Assembly (NCBI GenBank): GCA_002498605.1
Contig: DAHY01000012.1
Coordinates: 1 to 18,492 of the forward strand
Reading direction: 5' to 3'
DNA length: 18,492 nt
From: Methanomassiliicoccaceae archaeon UBA404
Lineage (GTDB): Archaea > Thermoplasmatota > Thermoplasmata > Methanomassiliicoccales > Methanomethylophilaceae
Part shown: positions 7,406 to 14,037 of the stretch, one piece after another
Layout: each line of letters opens with the position of its first letter
Position numbering within the stretch: position 1 is the first letter of the stretch
The notes under the pieces: generated by a model
What the model was told of the DNA's origin: nothing
Databases searched by the model: none
Seen by the model: only the letters and a program-made list of their open reading frames with translations
Translations under genes and position numbers: made by a program

Positions 7406-8329
7406 TTAATTAACGTAATCCAGCCATTTTTCGTATTTCAGATCCTTGCCGGTAACGACCTCGTGGAATTTCTTACCGATTTCTTTTGAAACCTTTCCGA
7501 CTTTGCCGGTGCCGATTGCTCTGCCGTCGATCATTGTTACGGGCGCGACTTCCGCCGCGGTGCCGGTCATCCAAACCTCGTCCGCGGTTATGAGCTGTGC
7601 CCGGGATATCAACGTTTCTTCAACGGTGTATCCCATATCTCCGGCGACTTCGATAATCGAATTTCTGGTTATTCCTTCCAATATGCTTTCAGATGTTAAC
7701 GGAGTGAGGATTTTTCCGTTTCTGTAAACGAATATGTTCTCGCCGGTGCATTCGGCCACATGTCCGCAGGAATTCAGCATTACGGCTTCGTCCGCTCCCT
7801 GACGCACGGCTTCTTTTTTGGCCAGACATGACGTTATGTAGGAACCGTTCACCTTGGCTCCCGCGGGGGAACACAGATTGTCGGGTCTTTGCCATGACGA
7901 CGTAATCAATTTCATTCCGTTATCGCTTTCGCCCAGATAATTTCCCATGAACATGGCGGATATCACCATGCTAGAAGGAACATTGACGGGATTCAGTCCG
8001 ACTTCTTCGCCGCTCAGGAATATGCAGGGTTTAACATAATCCACATTGCTGTTGTTCCTTACGGTTTCCATTATTGCGTCATAAATTTCCTGTTCGCCGT
8101 AGGTTTTTCCGCCGAACTCCAGATCGAAGCCCATGATTTTGCAGCCTCCGACCATTCTGTGAACGTGTTCTTTGAGTCTGAACACAGATTTGCCTTTGGG
8201 CGTATCATACACCCTTATGCCTTCGAACACACCCGTTCCGTAATTAAAACCGTGGGACATTACGTGTATTCTTGCGTCGTCCCACTTTATCAGTTTCCCG
8301 TTGAGCCAAATCAATTCGCCCTTTTCCAT
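7406..8329 (-). CDS. ilvE: Branched-chain amino acid aminotransferase
   Basis: A 307-residue fold-type IV PLP enzyme that makes valine, leucine and isoleucine from their 2-oxo acids with glutamate as amino donor. Visible marks are HGFNYGTGVFEGIRVY (residues 26-41), the PLP lysine in GAKVNGSYITSCLAK (Lys159, the position known from E. coli IlvE), and DEAVMLNSCGHVAECTGENIF (about 180-200) including the conserved Glu and the E-x-x-x-x-N loop. Length is normal. The ATG lies 20 bases after the stop of the upstream ACT-domain gene, giving a two-gene operon for branched-chain amino acid synthesis. D-amino-acid aminotransferase and aminodeoxychorismate lyase share the fold but fit these motifs less well. 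Confidence 0.95.
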   Translation of the reverse strand: MEKGELIWLNGKLIKWDDARIHVMSHGFNYGTGVFEGIRVYDTPKGKSVFRLKEHVHRMVGGCKIMGFDLEFGGKTYGEQEIYDAIMETVRNNSNVDYVKPCIFLSGEEVGLNPVNVPSSMVISAMFMGNYLGESDNGMKLITSSWQRPDNLCSPAGAKVNGSYITSCLAKKEAVRQGADEAVMLNSCGHVAECTGENIFVYRNGKILTPLTSESILEGITRNSIIEVAGDMGYTVEETLISRAQLITADEVWMTGTAAEVAPVTMIDGRAIGTGKVGKVSKEIGKKFHEVVTGKDLKYEKWLDYVN

Positions 8330-8349
8330 TTGATTTCCTTCCGCAATAA

Positions 8350-8712
8350 TTAAAGAGCGTTCAATGCGGAGACATACTTCTCCGGTTCGCTCATTTCAAT
8401 GATTTCATCAACCTGTTCGGAACTTCCGACCACGCCGACGTTACCCTTGGATGTGGATAACAACGCATATGCGGACTGTCCTTCTTCCGAAATGAGTTCC
8501 GCATCGTATACGTCCTGAAGTTTCTCAAGACGGCCCATCGCCGTGTTTGTCTCGGTTTTGTCTATTACCGAGAGAACCATTCTCGACTTGCCGGGCTGTT
8601 CCGATTTGCCGACGACAATCGTCTCGACGTTGATCTTATTCCTGGTGAATTCTCCCATGACTCTCTGCATGACTCCGAATTCGTTCTTAACCACAAGCGA
8701 TATTACATACAT
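8350..8712 (-). CDS. ACT-domain protein, acetolactate synthase small-subunit type (IlvN/IlvH-like)
   Basis: A 120-residue protein. Its first 75 residues form an ACT domain of the acetolactate synthase regulatory type: VISLVVKNEFGVMQRVMGEF, then INVETIVVGKSEQPGKSRMV, parallel to the N-x-P-G-V-x-x-R-x-x-G-x-F ... G-x-x-x-x-P-G-x-S-R-M pattern of IlvN/IlvH. The C-terminal part is only about 45 residues, much shorter than the second domain of the usual archaeal or bacterial IlvH (about 160 residues in all) and closer to E. coli IlvN in size. The start is ATG at 8712: the open frame runs further upstream, but only as the antisense of the GT2 gene. It precedes ilvE by 20 bases. No ilvB is adjacent, which is unusual for this subunit. 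It may bind valine and control a catalytic subunit encoded elsewhere. Confidence 0.8.
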   Translation of the reverse strand: MYVISLVVKNEFGVMQRVMGEFTRNKINVETIVVGKSEQPGKSRMVLSVIDKTETNTAMGRLEKLQDVYDAELISEEGQSAYALLSTSKGNVGVVGSSEQVDEIIEMSEPEKYVSALNAL

Positions 8713-8727
8713 GGTTGCGACCCAACC
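8713..8727. repeat. Inverted repeat abutting the start codon of the ACT-domain gene
   Basis: GGTTG-CGACC-CAACC is a five-base inverted repeat with a five-base loop. It sits immediately before the ATG (minus strand) of the ilv unit, within the 72-base divergent gap shared with the DPM1-like gene. It could be a short hairpin at the extreme 5' end of the mRNA or a protein-binding dyad. No Shine-Dalgarno is visible for this ATG. Confidence 0.3.
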
Positions 8728-8784
8728 GCATAATAAGTGTGCGAATATATGATATAGTCGTTTCCGATACATGAATGATTGAAC

Positions 8785-9531
8785 ATGGGAACTCCGACTT
8801 GCACCATCATTCTTCCCACTTACAAAGAAGCGGGGAATATCGGGAATATGGCTGAACGGTTGAGAGAACTGTACCCCGAGTTTTACATATTGATTATGGA
8901 CGACAATTCCGATGACGGTTCGAAAGAACTCATCGAAGAAATGAACGATTCCATGATTACCTTTGTCGAAAGGGATCCCGCCGACAGGGGATTGTCGGCA
9001 AGCATCCTTCAGGGAATACTTGATACAAAAACTGATTTTTTCATAAATATGGACTCTGACTTTCAGCATCCCCCGGAAGCCGTGGCCGATGCATATGCCG
9101 CTTTGAAAAACGGTGCGGATCTGTGCATCGGAATAAGGGAAGAACGCACCGCATTGTCTTTCGTCAGATGGGTCGCGTCATGGGGGGCCCACGCACTGGC
9201 TATGACCACTCTGTGGTTAAGGGACAAAAAAGGATCCAAAGATATAATGAGCGGCTTCTTCGGAGGACGCACCGAACTGTATCAGAATGTCATCAGAGAA
9301 TATTCCGATGAAATGGATCACCGCGGTTTCAAAGCGTTATTCGATTTGCTGAAGTTCGGACCTTCGGATGTCCGGATTGATGAAGTGATGTTCAAATTCG
9401 GCAAGAGGGAAGCCGGCGAGTCAAAAATTAATAAAAATGTGATGATATCCATTCTGGGACAGTGCGAACCCTTCGGAAAACCGCTTGCTAAGATTGCAAA
9501 AAAATTCACGGTCGATCGAAAACGGACTTAA
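8785..9531 (+). CDS. GT2 glycosyltransferase, dolichol-phosphate mannose synthase (DPM1)-like
   Basis: A 248-residue GT-A enzyme matching the soluble DPM1 class: ILPTYKEAGNI (residues 9-19), IMDDNSDDGS (37-46), the metal-binding MDSDFQHPPE (89-98, Asp90 and Asp92), SGFFGGR (156-162), RGFKALFDLL (180-189) and KREAGESKI (207-215). DPM1 enzymes transfer a sugar, usually mannose from GDP-mannose, to polyprenyl phosphate at the inner face of the membrane. No C-terminal transmembrane anchor is present. I chose ATG 8785; a TTG six bases further upstream is in frame but unlikely. Its TAA stop overlaps the stop of the convergent gmhA-gmhB gene by four bases. The product could be the donor for the GT-C enzyme at 3082-4452 (inference). 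Confidence 0.88.
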   Translation: MGTPTCTIILPTYKEAGNIGNMAERLRELYPEFYILIMDDNSDDGSKELIEEMNDSMITFVERDPADRGLSASILQGILDTKTDFFINMDSDFQHPPEAVADAYAALKNGADLCIGIREERTALSFVRWVASWGAHALAMTTLWLRDKKGSKDIMSGFFGGRTELYQNVIREYSDEMDHRGFKALFDLLKFGPSDVRIDEVMFKFGKREAGESKINKNVMISILGQCEPFGKPLAKIAKKFTVDRKRT

Positions 9532-10559
9532 GAATCAAGAATCTGGTTCACTGCGTCTTCAAATGTAAATTCTTCGGAAACTCTGACAGTCCTGCATCCC
9601 AGCCGTTCTCCGAATTCTATATCTTTGTCGGAATCCCCGACCATATACGATTCACGCACATTTATTCCGTATTTTTTGACGGCTTCCACGCCCATACCGA
9701 TTTCCGGCTTTCTGCATGAACAGTTTTCATCTGGCCTGTGCGGGCAATAGAATATGTCGTCAACCTTCCCGCCGCCCTCTTCAATCTGCTTTATCATTTT
9801 ACCGTGAATACTGTTCAAAGTTTCAACATCAAAGTATTCTCTGTTGATTCCGGATTGATTGGTTATGAGTATTACCATGTAACCGGCTTTGTTCAATCTG
9901 GATATTGCGTTCGGAACAAAGTCAAAGACGTTAAAATCATCGGGATTGCTGCAATATCCAATATCGTCGTAAATCGTATCGTCTCTGTCGATGAATACGG
10001 CTTTAGGACCGTACATGCTGCGTTCGACCATACCGCAGATTGCATGACATGCGACAAAGTATCCTTCCTGTATTCTCGGCGTTTCAGGAGAATCTATCAC
10101 AACGGGGATGTCGGCGATTTCCTTCAGCTGTCCGCCTTTGCCTGTGAACGTTACCGTTGTTGCACCGATTTTTTTCGCCGCGTCGATTGCCAAAATTATA
10201 TTTTTGGAATTACCGGATGTGGAAAGACCCACAACCACATCTTCTTTCTTGCAGACCGACTCGATTTGACGTTGAAACACAAACTCGTAACCGTAATCAT
10301 TGCCTATGGCCGTAATCGGCACCACGTTGGAAAGACTGATTCCCGCCATGGCGGGGCGGTCCATGAGATATCGTCCCGAGAGTTCTGCGGCAATATGCTG
10401 AGCGTCGGCCGAAGAGCCCCCGTTTCCCATAAAAATCGCTTTGCCTCCGTTTTTAATCGATTTCGTGATAGCATCGGCAACCGCTGAAATACTGCCGGCA
10501 TCCAATTTACTTATCAGTGAAGCGCTTTGTTTAAACTCCTCGATTAGCAGTTCATTCAT
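9528..10559 (-). CDS. gmhA-gmhB: Fusion of sedoheptulose-7-phosphate isomerase (GmhA) and heptose-1,7-bisphosphate phosphatase (GmhB)
   Basis: A 343-residue two-domain protein. Residues about 1-182 are a SIS isomerase: GNGGSSADAQHIAAELSGRY (45-64, Glu59 in place of the catalytic Glu65 of E. coli GmhA), STSGNSKN (113-120) and His172 as the likely catalytic histidine. Residues about 186-343 are a HAD-IIIA phosphatase: DRDDT (191-195, Asp191 nucleophile and Asp193 acid/base), ITNQSGI (232-238), the GmhB zinc ligands Cys272, His274, Cys280 and Cys282 (CPHRPDENCSC), RKP, and MVGDSDKDI. The domains catalyse steps 1 and 3 of NDP-heptose synthesis. The start is the ATG at 10559, since GGAGGT lies six bases upstream; it overlaps the end of hddA by eight bases. 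The residue after the DxD motif is Asp where GmhB usually has Gly. Confidence 0.92.
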   Translation of the reverse strand: MNELLIEEFKQSASLISKLDAGSISAVADAITKSIKNGGKAIFMGNGGSSADAQHIAAELSGRYLMDRPAMAGISLSNVVPITAIGNDYGYEFVFQRQIESVCKKEDVVVGLSTSGNSKNIILAIDAAKKIGATTVTFTGKGGQLKEIADIPVVIDSPETPRIQEGYFVACHAICGMVERSMYGPKAVFIDRDDTIYDDIGYCSNPDDFNVFDFVPNAISRLNKAGYMVILITNQSGINREYFDVETLNSIHGKMIKQIEEGGGKVDDIFYCPHRPDENCSCRKPEIGMGVEAVKKYGINVRESYMVGDSDKDIEFGERLGCRTVRVSEEFTFEDAVNQILDS

Positions 10560-11562
10560 CTTCTGACCTCCATGTAACAACGCCTTCGGGTTCAAACATG
10601 AAATCCGTTACCTTTGCACCGAGCTTCGTCAATTTCTCGGAAACAACGAATTTTTTGTCATAATCGCAGATGAAGAACATGAATCCTCCCCCTCCGGCAC
10701 CGGATACCTTACCTCCGATGGCACCTGATTCTTTGGCCGCATCGTATAGTTTATCGATTCCCGGATTTGTTATTTTATCCGAGAATTGTTTCTTATATTC
10801 CCAGCCCAGATCCAATAATCTGCCTGTTTCTTCGATGTCTCCTTTCTCCAAAGCCGTTGCCATGTCAAAAGCCATCTCTTTGGTAAGATCCAGAGCCTTT
10901 TCGTTATCTCCCTGTTTGAATCGTTTCATCTGAGAATCAATTATATCGGCGGATTCTCTGGTTTTTCCCGTGTAGCAAAGAATTGAACGGTACTGTAACT
11001 CATTCAGCGTATTCGCTCTGATTTTTATTTTATTCACATCAACGCCGTCTTCTCTGAATTTCATAAGATTGAAACCGCCGAATACCGCCGCATACTGATC
11101 CTGTTTACCGCCTTTCAGGCCTATATCTTCTCTTTCCAATTTATATGCCAGACGAGCCAATTCGTTGCCTGTAAGTTTCTCTCCCATCCATTCGGCCACG
11201 GCGGATATCGCAGCGACTATAACCGTGGAAGAGCCTCCCAGACCGGAACCGGGGGGAGAATCGGATTGAAGAAGCATTCTGAATCCGTCTTTTGTTTCAA
11301 AATGATTGATGACTGCTTTTACCAAATCCATATTTCCGTCCAAAGGAAGCGGACCGCCGTCGAGATTTGTCTCATACATTCCGTAATTTACCGATTCGAC
11401 GGATACTGTGTTCGTTCCGTCCGGTATTATCGTACAGTAAGCATATTTGTTGATTGTAGTATTGAATACCGCACCGCCTTTTTCGGAAGCGTAAGGATCC
11501 ACATCCGTACCGCCGCCGGCAAGTCCGATTCTCAACGGGGCTCTGGAACGTATGTATTTCAC
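10552..11562 (-). CDS. hddA: D-glycero-alpha-D-manno-heptose 7-phosphate kinase
   Basis: A 336-residue GHMP-family kinase of the HddA type. It uses ATP to make D-glycero-alpha-D-manno-heptose 1,7-bisphosphate, step 2 of the GDP-heptose route. Visible marks are RAPLRIGLAGGGTDVDPY (residues 7-24), the ATP-binding SPPGSGLGGSST (102-113), GGKQDQYAAVFGG (151-163) with the conserved Asp, and the C-terminal GGKVSGAGGGGFMFF (283-297). Length is normal. The GTG start forms a GTGA overlap with the hddC stop and has GAGGTGA four bases upstream. The alpha-specific kinase type, as opposed to the HldE/RfaE ribokinase type, points to the alpha branch of the pathway. L-fucose kinase is the main relative that could be confused with it, but the gene context supports heptose. 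Confidence 0.9.
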   Translation of the reverse strand: MKYIRSRAPLRIGLAGGGTDVDPYASEKGGAVFNTTINKYAYCTIIPDGTNTVSVESVNYGMYETNLDGGPLPLDGNMDLVKAVINHFETKDGFRMLLQSDSPPGSGLGGSSTVIVAAISAVAEWMGEKLTGNELARLAYKLEREDIGLKGGKQDQYAAVFGGFNLMKFREDGVDVNKIKIRANTLNELQYRSILCYTGKTRESADIIDSQMKRFKQGDNEKALDLTKEMAFDMATALEKGDIEETGRLLDLGWEYKKQFSDKITNPGIDKLYDAAKESGAIGGKVSGAGGGGFMFFICDYDKKFVVSEKLTKLGAKVTDFMFEPEGVVTWRSEDE

Positions 11563-12605
11563 TCCGTCACCTCATTTCTTACTATTCTGGTATTCTCCGA
11601 AACAGCGGTACCGTCTCCCAGAACCGAGTCTTCGATCACGGAACCCTGCGATATTCTGCATCCTTTTCCGAGAATGCTGTTAATCATTATTGAAGAAATA
11701 ACCCTGCAATCACTCATTATCAATGAACCGGTCAAATCACTGTCTTTTACCGTACAGTTCTTGTGTATGACGGAAGAACGGGATATTGAATTCTCGATGC
11801 TTGAATTTTCACCGAGATAAAATGGTCCGTTCAATGTTGAACCCTGGGTTTCCGTGCTCGGCATTTCCGAAAATTCGGAAAAGGATTCCGCCGCCATGAG
11901 ATTTGCCCCTATCAAATCGGACGGACGGCCCACATCCAGCCAGGGGCCGGTATATCTGTATCCCTGAATTCTGTAATCTTTCTTCATTAAATCCGTTATA
12001 AGTTCTTTTGAAAAGTCGTATTGTCCTTCGTTCGGAACATACTTCAGAACTTCCTTTTGCACTATGTAGAAACCTGCATTGATCAAATTGGAGAAAACTT
12101 CTTCAGGTTTCGGTTTTTCCTTAAACTCGGAGATTCTTCCGTCTTTTTCCAATCTGGCTATTCCGTATTCACATGGATTTTTAACTTCGGTGAGCGATAT
12201 TGTTATTGCGGCATTCGAAGAAAAATGCTCTTTTATCATTTCGGTAACATCGATACGGGAAAAAACATCGCCGTTTATGGCGACAAACGTATCCTTTAAC
12301 TTATCTTCGACTTTCTTTATCGCACCGGCGGTACCGAGCGGTTCGTCTTCAAAGGAGTATATTATTTTGATACCGATGTCCGACCCGTCTCCGATGGTTT
12401 CGGCCAATTGCGGATATCTGTATCCACATGCCAATATGATTTCGTCAATGCCCGCCGAAGCCACACTCTCAATCAAGTACCTGAGACAGGGCTTATCGAG
12501 AACCGGGAGTATGGGTTTGGGACACGTCTCCGTCAACGGCCTTAACCTTGTACCCATGCCGCCGACCATTATTACGGCCTGATTGACTTTTTCGACCATG
12601 TGCAT
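11559..12605 (-). CDS. hddC: Sugar-1-phosphate nucleotidylyltransferase, HddC-like, with C-terminal left-handed beta-helix
   Basis: A 348-residue protein. Residues about 8-240 are the nucleotidylyltransferase domain: VGGMGTRLRPLT (14-25), CPKPILPVLDKP (28-39), EDEPLGTAGAI (86-96) and INGDVF (110-115). Residues about 250-345 look like hexapeptide beta-helix repeats (GENSSIENS, KNCTVKDSD, GKGCRISQGSVIEDS, GDGTAVSEN). Context makes it the step-4 enzyme, activating heptose 1-phosphate to GDP- (or another NDP-) heptose. Characterised HddC proteins are about 230 residues and lack the helix, so the architecture is closer to GDP-mannose pyrophosphorylase or archaeal multi-sugar nucleotidylyltransferases, and the base used is uncertain. 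Two ATGs are possible, 12605 and 12599. It overlaps hddA by four bases and lies 23 bases after the DUF89 gene. Confidence 0.82.
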   Translation of the reverse strand: MHMVEKVNQAVIMVGGMGTRLRPLTETCPKPILPVLDKPCLRYLIESVASAGIDEIILACGYRYPQLAETIGDGSDIGIKIIYSFEDEPLGTAGAIKKVEDKLKDTFVAINGDVFSRIDVTEMIKEHFSSNAAITISLTEVKNPCEYGIARLEKDGRISEFKEKPKPEEVFSNLINAGFYIVQKEVLKYVPNEGQYDFSKELITDLMKKDYRIQGYRYTGPWLDVGRPSDLIGANLMAAESFSEFSEMPSTETQGSTLNGPFYLGENSSIENSISRSSVIHKNCTVKDSDLTGSLIMSDCRVISSIMINSILGKGCRISQGSVIEDSVLGDGTAVSENTRIVRNEVTE

Positions 12606-12628
12606 CAGTCCTGAATATACTTTTGATA

Positions 12629-13504
12629 TTAATTTGATTCACATATAACACGAGCGACGTTGGCACCTACATTTACGCCTAAAGCATTCGCAACGGGAAT
12701 GCATTTGGCTCTTAGCAGGAACGCTGTCGGCATCCCCAAATTCCTGCCTTCGAGAGATTCGAAATTTGCCATCCCTTTTGCAATAACAAGGGATGCTTCG
12801 GACATGGCGTCGGATAATTCTTTACCGATTTTCATAGGAATGCCTATGGCAAATTTTTCTGTGCTGACTATGTCATCAAGATCCTCGTCCATGGATATGC
12901 GCAATGCATCTTCCATGGTTACATCGTTGAGTATGGGTGCTCCTCTCACCACTCCCACTACCCGCTTGCCCCGGGACTTTATTTCTCTGATCAGAATTTT
13001 ATCAAGCTGGCTCTCTCCGCAGTTGTCAAAAATGTATATCACGTCTCCGGGTTTTTTCAAACATTCGTCCAATGCGTCTGTGTCATCGGAATCGATTCCC
13101 TGCGCAAACAGATTGTCGAACATTTCAATGAACAGATCGGGATGGTCTATGGATGTTGTCTGTCCGAAATCCATTATGTTGCCCGTTATAGCCACAGTGA
13201 CTGCGGCTCTCAATCTGTCAGAAGAGGAGTCGACATAACTTTGTGCTTTTTCCAGCAATCCGCCCGCAACTTCGTCCGCAATTATCTTTAATTCCCTGTA
13301 TGGGTCGGCAACACCCATTGCTTTGTAGGCGGCAGTATGCACCATGGTCGCAACTTCGGCCGAATTCCGTCCTTCCGTGTATTCTTCGGAATAAACACCC
13401 AGTGCCGCCGATAGTGCATTGAATTCCGTATTGTTGTCGGCCAAACGTGCCTGAAACAGTACTCTTTTCAAAAGACACGGAACGCAATCGGGACTTATAT
13501 CCAT
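12629..13504 (-). CDS. DUF89/ARMT1-family metal-dependent phosphatase
   Basis: A 291-residue stand-alone archaeal DUF89 protein. Visible marks are the N-terminal PDCVPC cysteine pair (Cys7 and Cys10), GNIMDFG (108-114), IFDNCGE (158-164) with the metal-binding Asp-Asn, RGAPILNDVT (187-196) and IAKGMANFESL (241-251). Family members are metal-dependent phosphatases of sugar phosphates and phosphometabolites, proposed to remove damaged or toxic metabolites. It is the first gene upstream of hddC-hddA-gmhAB (23-base gap, same strand), so it may share their transcript and act on a heptose- or sedoheptulose-phosphate side product; that is inference. The ATG at 13504 is the natural start because the cysteine pair lies next to it in homologs. 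Confidence 0.9.
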   Translation of the reverse strand: MDISPDCVPCLLKRVLFQARLADNNTEFNALSAALGVYSEEYTEGRNSAEVATMVHTAAYKAMGVADPYRELKIIADEVAGGLLEKAQSYVDSSSDRLRAAVTVAITGNIMDFGQTTSIDHPDLFIEMFDNLFAQGIDSDDTDALDECLKKPGDVIYIFDNCGESQLDKILIREIKSRGKRVVGVVRGAPILNDVTMEDALRISMDEDLDDIVSTEKFAIGIPMKIGKELSDAMSEASLVIAKGMANFESLEGRNLGMPTAFLLRAKCIPVANALGVNVGANVARVICESN

Positions 13505-13557
13505 GGCAAACCGTACCGTGGATGAGTTGATAGGCTTTACGTTGTCCTTGTGCTCTG

Positions 13558-13571
13558 TTTAAATATAAAGA
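13558..13571. promoter_or_regulatory. Shared TATA region between the DUF89 and zinc-ribbon/aEF-1beta units
   Basis: TTTAAATATA (13558-13567, plus) is centred 25 bases before the zinc-ribbon ATG at 13588, which fits leaderless initiation. Read on the minus strand the same region gives CTTTATATTTAAA, about 60 bases before the DUF89 start, which would leave a leader of roughly 35 bases. One AT-rich core may therefore serve both directions. Confidence 0.5.
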
Positions 13572-13587
13572 AAAGTATCGCAACCGC

Positions 13588-13752
13588 ATGGCAGATAAAA
13601 TATGCTCTTCGTGCGGTGTGAGGCTTACCGGAACGGGCAACACATTCTTTAAATGCCCCAAATGCGGGGATGACGAAATCGGAAGATGTTCCCAGTGCCG
13701 CGATCAGGGTGTTAAATACGAATGTAAAAAATGCGGATTTGTCGGACCCTGA
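13588..13752 (+). CDS. Small archaeal zinc-ribbon protein (Zn-ribbon RNA-binding type)
   Basis: A 54-residue protein with four Cys-x-x-Cys pairs, enough for two zinc sites: CSSCG (residues 6-10), CPKCG (23-27), CSQC (34-37) and CKKCG (46-50). It ends Phe-Val-Gly-Pro. This is the conserved two-zinc-knuckle micro-protein (HVO_2753-like) commonly encoded just before archaeal elongation factor 1-beta, as here with a nine-base gap. A role in translation or RNA binding is inferred from that linkage. It is easy to miss because of its size. The ATG at 13588 fits the TATA element 25 bases upstream. Confidence 0.9.
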   Translation: MADKICSSCGVRLTGTGNTFFKCPKCGDDEIGRCSQCRDQGVKYECKKCGFVGP

Positions 13753-13761
13753 GGCTGAAAC

Positions 13762-14031
13762 ATGGTACAGATTGTCGCAGGATACGAACTGTTCCCCAAC
13801 GGAACGGAAGCCGATGTTGAAGCAATACAGAACGCTGTGAAGGATGTTGTTCCCGAAGGCGTGGAAGTTATCGAATCTTCCGTCAAACCCATTGCGTTCG
13901 GTCTCAAGAAGGTTTCAATAGGCTTGCTCATCGATGATTCCGACGAAAGCATCGGAACCAAGATAGAAGACGGTCTCCGCTCTATCAAAGACGTTGAGAA
14001 CGTTGAATGCGTCTCGATGACAAATATCTGA
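13762..14031 (+). CDS. ef1b: Elongation factor 1-beta (aEF-1beta)
   Basis: An 89-residue protein, the archaeal nucleotide-exchange factor for EF-1alpha, homologous to the C-terminal catalytic domain of eukaryotic eEF1B-alpha. It shows the typical VIESSVKPIAFGLKKVSIGLLIDD segment (residues 36-59) and the closing VENVECVSMTNI. Length matches the family. GAGG lies eight bases before the ATG, which follows the zinc-ribbon stop by nine bases, so the two form an operon. It converges on gmhA2 with only six bases between the two stop codons and no visible terminator hairpin. Confidence 0.95.
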   Translation: MVQIVAGYELFPNGTEADVEAIQNAVKDVVPEGVEVIESSVKPIAFGLKKVSIGLLIDDSDESIGTKIEDGLRSIKDVENVECVSMTNI

Positions 14032-14037
14032 TTGACC

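Noticed and set aside
8713..9069. Upstream extension of the ACT-domain reading frame to 239 residues
   Set aside because: The extra 119 residues are the antisense of the DPM1-like gene and match nothing. The ACT domain begins right after the ATG at 8712.
9738..10487. Plus-strand open frame of about 249 codons inside the gmhA-gmhB gene
   Set aside because: It is antisense to a clearly assigned enzyme, rich in Cys, His and Tyr with no domain pattern, and lacks a promoter or ribosome-binding site.
12660..13238. Plus-strand open frame of 192 codons inside the DUF89 gene
   Set aside because: Ser/Pro/Met-rich antisense shadow with no recognisable motif; the minus-strand frame carries all DUF89 signatures.
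13218..13661. Minus-strand open frame of 147 codons across the DUF89 start and the zinc-ribbon gene
   Set aside because: It is out of frame with DUF89 and antisense to the cysteine-rich zinc-ribbon protein, which is a well-known family.
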